From: Chlamydiales bacterium
GTDB taxonomy: Bacteria > Chlamydiota > Chlamydiia > Chlamydiales > JAAKFR01
Assembly: GCA_024233495.1 (NCBI GenBank)
Contig: JACKPM010000002.1
Location: 248,001-312,000, forward strand
Length of the DNA stretch: 64,000 nucleotides
Direction of reading: 5' to 3'
In this document: in pieces, positions 41,750-51,133 of the stretch
Position numbering within the stretch: the first letter of the stretch is position 1
Layout: the number at the start of each line of letters is the position of its first letter
Notes under the pieces: generated by a model
What the model saw: only the letters and a program-made list of their open reading frames with translations
Databases searched by the model: none
Told to the model about the DNA's origin: nothing
Program-made: the position numbers and the translations under genes

Positions 41750-42461
41750 CAATAGGGACGGGGCCGCTTTTGAAGGCGTCCTCTTCCTGAGTGGGCAGGT
41801 CTTCCCCTGAGGGGTTTGCGAGGTCGATGCCGAGCAGCCCCATAAATGCCATCGCCATCAATCCTGTCATAATAAATGTAATCCCCATCCCTTGCAGCCC
41901 ATGCGGAACCTTTGAATAGGTGAGCTTCTCTCTAATCGCAGCGATGAGCGCAATCGCAACCCACCATCCAAGCCCAGACCCAAATGAGAAGACAATGATC
42001 GGGATGCAGGGGTATTCACGTGTGATGCCAAAGAGCACGCCTCCCAAGATGGCGCAGTTCACCGTGATGAGCGGCAAGAACATACCGAGCGCATGGTAGA
42101 GCGCAGGGGAGAAGCGTTCGATCACAATTTCCAGCACTTGTACGAAGGCGGCAATTACAGAGATAAAGACAATGAGCTCGAGGAAGCTCAGGTCGATCGC
42201 GCTGCCATTGATGCCAAAAACAGAGAGCCATGAGAGCGCTCCTTTTCCCGTCACAAAGGTGTGCACAAACCAGTTAATGGTGCCGGCCCCCACAAGGACG
42301 ACGGTGACTGCCATCCCCAAACCATTTGCGGTGGTGACACGGCTAGAGCAGGCGAGATAGCTACACATCCCCAAAAAGTAGGAGAGAAGGATGTTCTGAA
42401 TGAAGACGGACTGAATAATCAATCCGATTAAGTTCAGCCATGTATAATTACCCATCCACAT
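41712..42461 (-). CDS. nqrE: Na+-translocating NADH:quinone reductase subunit E
   Basis: This 249-residue membrane protein has the six-helix NqrE/RnfA pattern: FIQNILLSYFLGMCSYLACS, with the Cys that helps hold the 2Fe-2S cluster, and VNCAILGGVLFG with the second Cys. The C-terminal soluble tail is longer than in many NqrE proteins. The start at 42461 overlaps the end of nqrD. The order B-C-D-E is retained; nqrA and nqrF are not in the window, as in Chlamydia where they sit elsewhere. Confidence 0.93.
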   Translation of the reverse strand: MWMGNYTWLNLIGLIIQSVFIQNILLSYFLGMCSYLACSSRVTTANGLGMAVTVVLVGAGTINWFVHTFVTGKGALSWLSVFGINGSAIDLSFLELIVFISVIAAFVQVLEIVIERFSPALYHALGMFLPLITVNCAILGGVLFGITREYPCIPIIVFSFGSGLGWWVAIALIAAIREKLTYSKVPHGLQGMGITFIMTGLMAMAFMGLLGIDLANPSGEDLPTQEEDAFKSGPVPIATSYLTLPEDQT

Positions 42462-43105
42462 TATGCAGGATTCTCCGGTTTTGAGATGAGATTGGCGATC
42501 CAGATGAAGAAGCCAATGATGAAAAAGGCTGCAGGTGCAAGCACCATAATGCCCAAATTCTTATATCTTTGTGGGTGCTCAGCCGTGGCGTACCACGACT
42601 CGGGGATAAGCTGAATATTGAAGAGCTGCCCGAAGCCAAAAAACTCGCGAAGTGCTGCCACTGCAATGAGCACAAAGCCGTAGCCAAGGCCCGCTGCAAG
42701 TCCATCGAGTAGAGCGGGGATGGGGGGGACATTGCGGGCCATACTTTCGGTGCGCCCCATTACGATGCAGTTTGTAATGATCAAGCCGACAAAGACAGAG
42801 AGCGTTTTTGAGATGGTAAAGAAGTAGGCGCGTAGGAATTGGTCAACGATGATCACAAAAGAGGAGATGATGGCGAGCTGCGTGATCATGCGGACGCTAT
42901 CAGGCGTAAATCTGCGAAAGAGTGAGACAAAGAGGCAAGAAAAACCTGTGACAAGGCTCACCGAGACACTCATCGTGATTGCTGTGCTCATCGTTGTGGT
43001 GACGGCGAGCGCTGAGCAAATGCCCAAGATGGCCACCAAGATTTGGTTGTTGTGCCAAAGGGGCTCGGTAAAATATTGACTAAGGGGTTGCTTCTTCGCC
43101 GCCAT
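42461..43105 (-). CDS. nqrD: Na+-translocating NADH:quinone reductase subunit D
   Basis: This 214-residue protein starts at ATG 43105; the frame extends to 43237 only because it runs into repeat B. It has the six-helix pattern, with FVGLIITNCIVMGRTES holding the cluster-linked Cys, and LVTGFSCLFVSL. It forms the core of the sodium pump with NqrE. A 360-bp gap holding repeat B separates it from nqrC. Confidence 0.93.
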   Translation of the reverse strand: MAAKKQPLSQYFTEPLWHNNQILVAILGICSALAVTTTMSTAITMSVSVSLVTGFSCLFVSLFRRFTPDSVRMITQLAIISSFVIIVDQFLRAYFFTISKTLSVFVGLIITNCIVMGRTESMARNVPPIPALLDGLAAGLGYGFVLIAVAALREFFGFGQLFNIQLIPESWYATAEHPQRYKNLGIMVLAPAAFFIIGFFIWIANLISKPENPA

Positions 43106-43115
43106 TACTTTCCTT

Positions 43116-43420
43116 ATATAACTCGAGTTTTGAAGGCCTTTTGGCTGATTTTGCCCCGAGATCCACGGAGGGTTCGGCAACTTGGGCAATTCCTTGGAGG
43201 GTTCGACAACCTCCTCGATGCCTATTTGTAGTGGCAAATCTCATAGTGGACAACGGATCTCGTCGCAAGTCGCCGTCGATACCTAGTCGTTGCCCTGCAC
43301 CAGTGGCGGACACTACGGATCTCCTCAGAAGCCGCCCCTTGCCGTACCACTTGTACTGTCTGCACTCGAGATCGATCAACTTGGAACAAAATCTCCAAAA
43401 GCGCTTCCTGTCCAATTGTT
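43116..43420 (-). repeat. Dispersed repeat B, long copy 3, between nqrC and nqrD
   Basis: On the reverse strand the left arm CTTTTGGAGATTTTGTTCC and the right arm GGGGCAAAATCAGCCAAAA are near complements about 240 nt apart. The interior shares GATCTCGAGTGCAGACAGTA with copy 2 and GGCTTCTGAGGAGAT with copy 4. A tandem-like word GTTGTCGAACCCTCCAAGG / GTTGCCGAACCCTCCGTGG is repeated inside. The interior has no coding evidence. Lying inside the nqr operon, it would be transcribed with it. Confidence 0.75.
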
Positions 43421-43465
43421 TAAACAAATCTAATTTTTTTTCCAAATAGACCGATATCAAAAATA

Positions 43466-44359
43466 TTACTCCTCAGCTTTCCCTGCGTTTTCATGCGCCT
43501 TCATTAAAAAGGCGCGGTAAGGGGTGAGTGAGTCTTGATACGCTGCAGTCACACCATCTCCTGTTAGTGTAGCTCCAGAGATGCCATCAACAGCGCTCTC
43601 AGCTTTTGGTGAGGTGCCATAGACGTCTACCACTTTACCCTTTACTACTACGATGCCAATGTCGGCTGTCTTGAAATCTGTTTTCCCACCTGCTCCTTGA
43701 TGGAAAATCGCTTTGCCAAAGAACTGATTTTGCCACCATGCTTCGGTGATGTTGGCGCCTAGTCCTGGCGTCTCTCCCATCTCATACCAAGTTGTGCTGA
43801 TCACCGTGTCTGCATTGGGCTCAAGCGCAATATAACCATAGATGGGCGCCCATAGTCCAAATCCAGAAATAGGAATCACATAGGCATACACACCTTTCTC
43901 TTCACCATTTGGAGCAACAATATAATAGAGCTTAAGCGGCAAATTGGCGTATCCCGCTTTCTTATTCTTCTCAAGGTATTCAGCGATATCGAGATCTTTA
44001 TCTTTGAGAGTGAAGCTTTCGCCCTTAGCATCGGTGAGCATGGGGCGGATGCGGAGCTTGGAGATCTCTTTAATTTGGTCGTCAGTTGCTTTCAATGCCT
44101 TTGCGTCTGCAACAAGTTTGTCACTTTCAAAACGTGCCCTTTGCGTTTTCCCCTCCTTATCAAGGAGAGTGAAAAAACCTTCATGGTCCAGCACCTTGGC
44201 TGCAATGAGCATCTGTTTGGAGCGGTCAAACTCACGCGCTTCGGCCTGCGGATTACGCAAGCTATAGGCGACAATAGCCAAAAGAAAACCACACACCACA
44301 CACAGAATAATGATGAAGATAATGGTCTGGAAGTCAGTGTGTTTCTTAGCTTGCGACAC
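43466..44359 (-). CDS. nqrC: Na+-translocating NADH:quinone reductase subunit C
   Basis: The GTG at 44359 has GGAGG at 5 nt and gives 297 residues; the longer frame to 44434 lies inside nqrB. One N-terminal helix (about 12-34) anchors a large periplasmic domain. The covalent FMN site DGISGATLTGDGV (SGAT motif) is present near the C-terminus. The start overlaps nqrB by 14 bp. Confidence 0.94.
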   Translation of the reverse strand: MSQAKKHTDFQTIIFIIILCVVCGFLLAIVAYSLRNPQAEAREFDRSKQMLIAAKVLDHEGFFTLLDKEGKTQRARFESDKLVADAKALKATDDQIKEISKLRIRPMLTDAKGESFTLKDKDLDIAEYLEKNKKAGYANLPLKLYYIVAPNGEEKGVYAYVIPISGFGLWAPIYGYIALEPNADTVISTTWYEMGETPGLGANITEAWWQNQFFGKAIFHQGAGGKTDFKTADIGIVVVKGKVVDVYGTSPKAESAVDGISGATLTGDGVTAAYQDSLTPYRAFLMKAHENAGKAEE

Positions 44360-45866
44360 GATACCTCCTTCTATAGCCGCGCACACTATAATAGTCAAAC
44401 AGCGGCGCAAAGACATTGGCGAAGAGAATCGCAAGCATCACCCCTTCTGGGTAGGCGGGGTTAATCACGCGGATAAGAATGGTCACAAGGCCAATTAGCC
44501 CTCCATAAATCCACTTGGAACGGCTCATACCGGGGCTGCTCACAGGGTCAGTTGCCATGTAAACAAGTCCGAAGGCGAGTCCTCCCATCATGAGATGGCG
44601 CCATGCGGGCAGCGCGTACTTCGCTGGGTTCCACGCTCCCATTTCTGCTCCGGTATATGTGGAGAAGAATTGGAAGATATAGGCGACCACAAAGGCACTA
44701 ATCGCAAAGGAGAGCATGGTGCGCCACGATCCTACCCCAACAAGAAGGAGCAAGCAGGCGCCGAGAAGGCAGGCAAAAGTAGACGTCTCACCCATACTTC
44801 CTGGAATGTTTCCAAAGAAGAGGTTCATGTTTGAAAACTTATCAAAGCCATAGAGTGTCTCGGTGTACCCATACGCCGCTGTCATGTTGGCAGGGAGGAG
44901 ATTGAGACCTCCCTCTTGCGGTGGGGCAGTTAAGAAAGTGCGCATCTCATCATAGCTGAGTTTGCCAAGCTGCGCTTCACTCTTGTTCTTGCTTTTCCAC
45001 TCGTTGAAGTGCTTCTCAATAATCGGGTAGAGACGCACCTTGTCACCAATGCGATTGGTTGCAATCGTCTCAACATGAATGCGCTTGATATCAGTGCCCG
45101 CTTGGTTGAATCCTTGCAACGCACTCGCCTGGGTGAAGCCGTCAACTTCGTTGAACTTTCCCTCTTGATTAATCTTATTAATACTCTGGTTAATCTCGTA
45201 GGTATTGGTGCCCACCCAAATGTCACCGCTCATGTTCCCAGGGAAGGTAAAAAAGAGAAAGGCGCGCGCAGTGAGGGCGGGATTGAGAATGTTCATCCCT
45301 GTGCCACCAAATAGCTCTTTCCCAATGATCACACCAAATGCAACTCCCACAGCAGCTTGCCAATAGGGGATTGAGGGGGGCAAAATGAGGGGATAGAGCA
45401 TCCCAGTTACGAGAAAGCCCTCTGCAATTTCGTGGCCGCGCACGGAGGCAAAAATTGCCTCACATGTTCCGCCTACAATGTAACTAATGAGCATGATGGG
45501 AATGAAGGCAAAGGCTCCCATTGCCAAAATGGTTCCGAAATGAGAAAAGGTGAAAGAGAAGTAGCCAGAAACAGATTTCGAGGCCTCCAAATACTCTTCC
45601 ATGATTCTCAAACTGCCACTTCCGTAGACAAACTCTTGCACACCTGTGTTCCAAATCGCCATTAAAATAGTAGGAAGTAAGGCTGCGACAACCAGGAACA
45701 TCCACCGTTTTAAATCGACGGCGTCACGCACAAAGGGACGACTTTTTGTGTTGAGAGGAGCTTCATAGCAGAACGTATCGATGGCGGAAATAAATGGCCG
45801 CATCTTGTATAAGGGTTTCCCCTTTTCAAAAAAAGAGAGCTGAAAGTCTAATAATCGTCGCAGCAT
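44346..45866 (-). CDS. nqrB: Na+-translocating NADH:quinone reductase subunit B
   Basis: The ATG at 45866 after GAGGA gives 506 residues; an upstream ATG at 45896 has no ribosome-binding site. The protein has about ten helices, with the FMN-bearing segment FGGTGMNILNPALTARAF and FGLVYMATDPVSSP. A long non-helical insert (about 225-335, with NEWKSKNKSEAQLGK) is typical of chlamydial-type NqrB as far as I recall. It opens the nqrBCDE run. Confidence 0.93.
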   Translation of the reverse strand: MLRRLLDFQLSFFEKGKPLYKMRPFISAIDTFCYEAPLNTKSRPFVRDAVDLKRWMFLVVAALLPTILMAIWNTGVQEFVYGSGSLRIMEEYLEASKSVSGYFSFTFSHFGTILAMGAFAFIPIMLISYIVGGTCEAIFASVRGHEIAEGFLVTGMLYPLILPPSIPYWQAAVGVAFGVIIGKELFGGTGMNILNPALTARAFLFFTFPGNMSGDIWVGTNTYEINQSINKINQEGKFNEVDGFTQASALQGFNQAGTDIKRIHVETIATNRIGDKVRLYPIIEKHFNEWKSKNKSEAQLGKLSYDEMRTFLTAPPQEGGLNLLPANMTAAYGYTETLYGFDKFSNMNLFFGNIPGSMGETSTFACLLGACLLLLVGVGSWRTMLSFAISAFVVAYIFQFFSTYTGAEMGAWNPAKYALPAWRHLMMGGLAFGLVYMATDPVSSPGMSRSKWIYGGLIGLVTILIRVINPAYPEGVMLAILFANVFAPLFDYYSVRGYRRRYRVAS

Positions 45867-45929
45867 TTCCTCGGAACAATAGCAAATTTTTCTCATGTTG
45901 CAAAGACGAAAGTGCTATAAGGATAAATT

Positions 45930-48900
45930 ATGGGAAAGTATGTTTGGAGGGGACTGCTCCTCATAGCACTTACCGTTTGCGCACTCTATCCTCGCCCCAT
46001 TTTTTTGAAGATGATGGAGTGGGAGAGCCGTGTTGTTTTGCACAAACGTTTAGGAGCGACCTTCACCTATGACTCCCTTTTATGGGAAAACGGGCATCTA
46101 GTTTTCCAAAATGGAGTGATGCGCAAGGAGGGGGAATTTGAAGTCTCTTTTTCCGAAGCGTCGTGGTCTCCTAAAATTTCTTTCTTCCGTAGAGAGTTGG
46201 GTGGGCAGCTTGCTGTTGAGGGGTTGAAAATCGCGAAAAAAAGCGCGCGCGCACTACCTCTTTCTAAGTCACGTAAACGGCGCCTTTTGCATTACAACTT
46301 CGATATTTCGATGTTAGGCACACATTTGCAGTTTGGCGATCTCGATCTTTTTCTCGACATTGTACGTGAGGATGAGCAGCTCACATTTAAAAGCGACTTA
46401 TTAGGTCAAAACTTGAGCGATCTTTACGCTGCTTTCTGCACACTTTTCAGAGGACGCGTTCCATTACCTCTTGTCGATTGGGATGTAGTAGGAGGGGAGT
46501 TGAAAGGAGAGCTTGCCGTGAGTTTTGCCGAGGGGCACTTAGACAAGTTGAAGGGGCGTGTCGATGCGACAAAAATTGAGGCAGTCAATCCTGTACTCGA
46601 GCTTTGTGGCGAATGGGAGAAGTTACACGCTGACTTTGACCTTGATATGAGCTCTTCACTGCAGGTGGATACATGGAATGGTACGTTCGGGCTAATTGGG
46701 GGGCGCCTTGCTTTGCAGTACTCGGACTTTTGGCAGGGAATGTGGGACTTTTCTGATCTTCATTCAATGATCAGTGTAAAAGAGGGAAGAGTGGAGAGCT
46801 CTTTCTTACGGGGCCGTTTTATGGGAATGGAGGGAGAGGTAGATCTCGACTGGCACTCCCGTGAGACATTGATGGAGCTTGCTTTCCAAGGAAACTCGAA
46901 AGAGATGTTGCCGCTCATTCCAGAAAAGTTCCAGCAGGGGTTTGCTGAAGGGTTTCCTAATGATCACTTCGCTCTTGATGCGACGGTGAAGCGGGCAAAT
47001 CAGGGGTTGAAGCTTGAGGGTAATTTGCAAGTTGCCAAAGAGCATACACTCTCTTTTGGCTGCCATTTTGGGGGCACTGAAGAGATGGTAGAAGTGATGC
47101 CAGAGCTAACACCTCTTCCAATGGATACTTTTGTGGGCAACTTATGCGAACAGTTTTGCCTCTCTGGGAAAAGACTGGGGTGGTTTCAAGCAGAAGGGTT
47201 TCCTTTTGAACGCTTCCTCTCACCTTTTCTCCCACTAGAAGAAGATGTGACGCTCACGGGTATGGGCAACTTTGAGGGAACCTTTGACGAGCGCTACTTG
47301 GTCATCTTTTATGAGGGAGAGAATGTGCACTTGGAGGGGCGTTCATTTGATCTCAAAGTAGCGCGTATCAGTGAAGAGGTAGCCTCAAACATGGTGGCGG
47401 TGCACTACATTGACCTGAAAACAGGGGATCATGTGGGAGTTCTCCCTTTAAGGCATGCGCAATACACACACAAAAAACAAGGTGTTGTTTTTGAGCCTGT
47501 ACAGGGAATGGTACACATTGAGAATAACAAGGTTCAGATCAAGGAACTTGCCACCTCTTGGTCAGGTTTGGAGATGCATGGGGAGGCAGAAATCTTTTTG
47601 GATACACTCGATGTACACATCAAGATTCCTCAATGCGCAGGTCCGCTTGAAGATGCAATTGAACTCACGGATCACTTTGTTTCCATTGACAAGTGGCTCT
47701 CTCCTGTGGAAGGGGAGTTTTCATCGGATAATCGGGGTCTAAAGTTTGACTATGTAGATGGGAAGAAAGCGGTTGTATTTGGAGGGCGTTGCCGAGCAAA
47801 TACAACCTTCCATTCAGTCGACTTTGAGGAGAACGATTTTTGTTTTGACTATGCCCAGGGTGCTGTTACTTTTTCCAACTGGAGTGGGCGGGCAATTGCG
47901 CGCGGTAAAGAGTATGCCTTTGCTTTGCCTAAGCTCTCCTTTTCTCCAAACCTTTGGGAGATGAAGCTTGCTGTTGGAGGATTAACAGAGTTTAGAGCGA
48001 AGATTGAAAAGGGAATTCTCTCAATAGAGGGGGAGAACATCTTAGCAAAGGGAAAGTTTGCCAATGGCCACCTTGAACTTCCTTTCTTTCGGGTAGGAGA
48101 GTGGCAAGGAGCGCTCGATTTGCAGGGGAGTGTGCTAAAGCACTTTTCTTGTGAAAATGGGGAGAATAAGCTCTTTGTTCATGGGAAATTTGGGGGAGAG
48201 AAAAAGTTCGAGGGGGAAATTGAGCACATCGCCTTTGATCTCTCTACAATAAAGAAATTAGAGGAGTGGCATGCTTCGGGCACAATCGTGGGGAGTGGAA
48301 CGCTTGTCTATGATACCGAGTTGCACAGCGAAGCTATTGCCTCTTTTTATCATTTAGCCTTTGGGGGACTCCATTTTGGGGAGGGAGAGAGTCTCCTTTG
48401 CCACTTCTCTCCCACTTCAGGTATGACGATTGAGGGGTTGGAGGCAGAAGTTGCTTCCTCCTCATATAAGTTAGGGAGCTTTCATTACGACTTTCAGCAA
48501 GAGAAACTCCACTTCGATGGATTTGACTTTGCTATCCCTGCTGAAAAACTTGAGGATGTGGCAGCGATTGCCTCTGATCTTTTTCCAGGAAAGATTCACA
48601 CCTCGATTATCGATCACCTCATTGCACTGAAAAAAAATGAAGAGTTAGCAGGACGACTCAGCATTGAGCTCTTCCCCTCAACGGTTTGGATTGCGCTCTC
48701 TCTCAACGATGGAAGCTATTATCTCTTTGATCAGAAGTTTGACCTGCGCGACTTCTCTTTGATCTATGATCCACTCGAACTTAATATGAAAGCGCGTGCG
48801 CGCTATGGAGAAGACTACTACTGGCTCCACTTTGATACAGATAGTTCAACACTCGATCAGGGGAGTTTGTCTGTGAGTGAAGGGAAGGGGGAAGCGCTTC

Positions 48901-49877
48901 TCTTTCAGTGGGAAAAAGGGTGGAAGCTCGCAAATGTGAGTGGAACGCTTCGAGGATGTGGCGCAGAGCTTATCGCTTCAAATAGTGAGAGTAGGCTGAA
49001 CCTTTCGGGGCACGTTCTTTTTGAAGCCGATCACCTTGTGCCTCTCTTGTCAGGGAAAATGCAGGCGATGCTCGATCGCATTGACCTTTCAGGAGTTTAT
49101 ATGCTCGAGGGTGAATGGGGGTTTTCAAAAGAAGATCTTTTTAACCCCAACTTTGTGGGCTCGATCAAGGGAAAGAGTTGCGGTATCTGCTCAGTCATTT
49201 GCAATCAACTCAATGCAGATCTTACGTACAGCGATGAGTGTTTGCAACTCAAAGATCTTCGAGTAATCGATTGGAGTGGAACTCTCAATGCGCCCTCACT
49301 CTCTTTGCAAAAAGAGGGTCGTGGGTGGCAAGTTTCGTGTGAGAGGCTTGCCCTTGAAAACTTCCGTCTCTCTCGCCTTACAAGTCCATGGACTGATATG
49401 CATAAGAGGAGCCGTCCTCTTTTCCGCTCATTTTGCATCCCTCAACTTGTGCTTCAAAATTTTTCAGGAGTGCTAGGAGATCGCACAAGTTTTACTGGGC
49501 AGGGCTCGCTCCACTTCACAAATTACGCAAAACGCACGCTCTTTTCAAACTTAATGCAGCTCCCTATTGAGATTACTGCGCGCCTAGGCCTTGACCTTAC
49601 CACTCTCATCCCCGTTCGAGGGCAAGTGCTCTACACTATCGTAGGGGAAAAAGTATTTTTGGATGAGCTAAGAGATGTTTACAGCGACGGGAAGCGGGCG
49701 CGCTTCTACCTTGCTGAAGAGAGCCCCGCCTATATCGATATGAATGGAAATCTCGACCTCAAAATCAAGATGAAGCAGTATACTCTTTTGATGAAGCTGG
49801 CTGAATTTTTTACCTTGAGCGTCAAAGGAACAATTTCTAGCCCACTCTATGTGTTGACCAACCAAGGGGATTCATGA
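45930..49877 (+). CDS. Large AsmA/TamB-like envelope protein
   Basis: This 1315-residue protein has one N-terminal helix (YVWRGLLLIALTVCALYP) followed by a very long beta-rich periplasmic region with repeated amphipathic strands, the pattern of AsmA/TamB/YhdP-type proteins that move lipids or assemble outer-membrane proteins. The C-terminal part (TLIPVRGQVLYTIVGEK, then ISSPLYVLT) resembles the end of AsmA_2/DUF3971-like proteins. It is divergent from nqrB by 63 bp and overlaps the ComF-like gene by 4 bp. Subfamily not assigned. Confidence 0.65.
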   Translation: MGKYVWRGLLLIALTVCALYPRPIFLKMMEWESRVVLHKRLGATFTYDSLLWENGHLVFQNGVMRKEGEFEVSFSEASWSPKISFFRRELGGQLAVEGLKIAKKSARALPLSKSRKRRLLHYNFDISMLGTHLQFGDLDLFLDIVREDEQLTFKSDLLGQNLSDLYAAFCTLFRGRVPLPLVDWDVVGGELKGELAVSFAEGHLDKLKGRVDATKIEAVNPVLELCGEWEKLHADFDLDMSSSLQVDTWNGTFGLIGGRLALQYSDFWQGMWDFSDLHSMISVKEGRVESSFLRGRFMGMEGEVDLDWHSRETLMELAFQGNSKEMLPLIPEKFQQGFAEGFPNDHFALDATVKRANQGLKLEGNLQVAKEHTLSFGCHFGGTEEMVEVMPELTPLPMDTFVGNLCEQFCLSGKRLGWFQAEGFPFERFLSPFLPLEEDVTLTGMGNFEGTFDERYLVIFYEGENVHLEGRSFDLKVARISEEVASNMVAVHYIDLKTGDHVGVLPLRHAQYTHKKQGVVFEPVQGMVHIENNKVQIKELATSWSGLEMHGEAEIFLDTLDVHIKIPQCAGPLEDAIELTDHFVSIDKWLSPVEGEFSSDNRGLKFDYVDGKKAVVFGGRCRANTTFHSVDFEENDFCFDYAQGAVTFSNWSGRAIARGKEYAFALPKLSFSPNLWEMKLAVGGLTEFRAKIEKGILSIEGENILAKGKFANGHLELPFFRVGEWQGALDLQGSVLKHFSCENGENKLFVHGKFGGEKKFEGEIEHIAFDLSTIKKLEEWHASGTIVGSGTLVYDTELHSEAIASFYHLAFGGLHFGEGESLLCHFSPTSGMTIEGLEAEVASSSYKLGSFHYDFQQEKLHFDGFDFAIPAEKLEDVAAIASDLFPGKIHTSIIDHLIALKKNEELAGRLSIELFPSTVWIALSLNDGSYYLFDQKFDLRDFSLIYDPLELNMKARARYGEDYYWLHFDTDSSTLDQGSLSVSEGKGEALLFQWEKGWKLANVSGTLRGCGAELIASNSESRLNLSGHVLFEADHLVPLLSGKMQAMLDRIDLSGVYMLEGEWGFSKEDLFNPNFVGSIKGKSCGICSVICNQLNADLTYSDECLQLKDLRVIDWSGTLNAPSLSLQKEGRGWQVSCERLALENFRLSRLTSPWTDMHKRSRPLFRSFCIPQLVLQNFSGVLGDRTSFTGQGSLHFTNYAKRTLFSNLMQLPIEITARLGLDLTTLIPVRGQVLYTIVGEKVFLDELRDVYSDGKRARFYLAEESPAYIDMNGNLDLKIKMKQYTLLMKLAEFFTLSVKGTISSPLYVLTNQGDS

Positions 49878-50416
49878 TCAATATTTTCTTTCCTTCTCTC
49901 TGTTTGCAGTGCAAGAAGCCAATTGAAAAGGGGCGCCTTGCATGTGAGGTGTGTAGCCATTTCTTCGATTTTCTTGAGCCTTTTGATAAAAAAATAGCTG
50001 CTTGTTTCTATGAAGTGGAGGCGGCTGCAACCTTTGTGCGGCTACAAAGACGTCCTGACCTCACACAATTTCATAAAGCAGCGATCTCATTTCTCTGCAT
50101 ACAGTTTGCACGCCTTCAGTGGCCCACACCCGATCTAGTTACCTGTGTTAAAAGGGCCACACTTGCAAAAGGGTTGGCCAAGGAGCTGAAGCTTCCCTTT
50201 GCTAAAAGAAGGCACTTTGTGAGAAAAAAAATAGAGGCGCGTCGCGTACTATTGATTCACGACCGCCTCGAAGAGGTAGAAGGTGTTTGGCAGGAGATCC
50301 AAGAGGAGCTTCAAGCCGAGGTGTATGTTCTTGCTCTTAGTATGATGCGCTTTCGCCCACGCATACGTGTCCGTCGATTCGAACGCCCTCGTCAACACAA
50401 AGCAGTTTTGCTTTGA
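49874..50416 (+). CDS. ComF-like protein with degenerate phosphoribosyltransferase site
   Basis: This 180-residue protein starts with a ComF-type zinc finger (SLCLQCKKPI...LACEVC). The C-terminal half follows the ComF pattern (VTCVKRATLAKGLAKEL, then ARRVLLIHD) but the PRPP loop, normally VLLVDDVxTTG, reads VLLIHDRLEEVEG, so the catalytic acidic pair and the TTG are lost. ComF takes part in transformation in other bacteria. The 3' end overlaps bacA by 80 bp in convergent orientation. Probably a divergent relative rather than an active enzyme. Confidence 0.6.
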   Translation: MINIFFPSLCLQCKKPIEKGRLACEVCSHFFDFLEPFDKKIAACFYEVEAAATFVRLQRRPDLTQFHKAAISFLCIQFARLQWPTPDLVTCVKRATLAKGLAKELKLPFAKRRHFVRKKIEARRVLLIHDRLEEVEGVWQEIQEELQAEVYVLALSMMRFRPRIRVRRFERPRQHKAVLL

Positions 50417-50861
50417 TGTCTCCTTTAACAGAAGCTTCGCCACGCAACTCAAGCTTCTCTTGAACTGTGACATCACCTTCGATCTCACCCTCAACAACAG
50501 CTTCGCGCAAAACGAGATTTGCCTTCACTTTCCCCTTAGGGCCAACAATCACCTTCCCTTGTGAAAGGAGTTCGCCTTCAAATGTGCCATCGATGCGCAA
50601 GAGACGCTCGAAGCTCAGCTCTCCACGGAAGGTAACACCCTCTCCTAATGTGGTTTCTGGGGCTTCCTCATTCATTGTATTTTCGAAGTGGTGGGGCAAA
50701 GAGGATGTTTTTTCTTCATTCCAGCTCTCCTCTTGCCTAGGCATCGGAGTAGCGATGATTTGGCGCGGAGGCTCAAATAGACGGGGAGGGGGTTCTTGTT
50801 GATGAGAGTAGGAGGGGGTATCACTTTCCCCCAGGGGGCTTTTTCCAGGACGGCGAAACAT
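50337..50861 (-). CDS. bacA: Bactofilin
   Basis: This 174-residue protein has an unstructured Pro/Glu-rich N-terminus (about 1-70) and a bactofilin beta-helix (LGEGVTFRGELSFERLLRID to VRIDGHVCVG) with regular six-residue turns. Bactofilins form filaments; in Chlamydia the homologue, placed beside dnaA as here, affects cell size. The ATG has AGGAAC upstream. Repeat B lies between it and dnaA, which is transcribed in the same direction. Confidence 0.9.
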   Translation of the reverse strand: MFRRPGKSPLGESDTPSYSHQQEPPPRLFEPPRQIIATPMPRQEESWNEEKTSSLPHHFENTMNEEAPETTLGEGVTFRGELSFERLLRIDGTFEGELLSQGKVIVGPKGKVKANLVLREAVVEGEIEGDVTVQEKLELRGEASVKGDIKAKLLCVDEGVRIDGHVCVGESASY

Positions 50862-50885
50862 GGAGTGTTCCTTATGTTACATGGG

Positions 50886-51090
50886 TTAGTCGAGTTTTGG
50901 CTGATTTTGTCCCAATTCGACCGCTCTCTCGCTTGTCGTATTCGTTTTGGAAGGATCGGCAACTTCGTCGATGCCAAATAGTAGAGGCAAAGTTTGACGC
51001 AGATTGCGAATCTCCTCAGAAGCCGGCGCTCGAGATCGATCAACTTGGGACAAAATCCCCAAAAGTTCTTGTTTTCCACTTGTCTGAGAG
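50886..51090 (-). repeat. Dispersed repeat B, copy 4, between dnaA and bacA
   Basis: On the reverse strand the left arm CTTTTGGGGATTTTGTCCC and right arm GGGACAAAATCAGCCAAAA pair almost perfectly. The interior has TTGATCGATCTCGAG and GGCTTCTGAGGAGAT in common with copy 3. It fills most of the 272-bp gap between dnaA and bacA and points in their direction of transcription. Confidence 0.78.
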
Positions 51091-51133
51091 CGGATACATT
51101 TCCTCTCTCATACGATGACACTATCTAAACAGA

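Noticed and set aside
43080..43460. 126-codon reverse frame between nqrC and nqrD
   Set aside because: It lies almost entirely in repeat B and is not conserved in the other copies.
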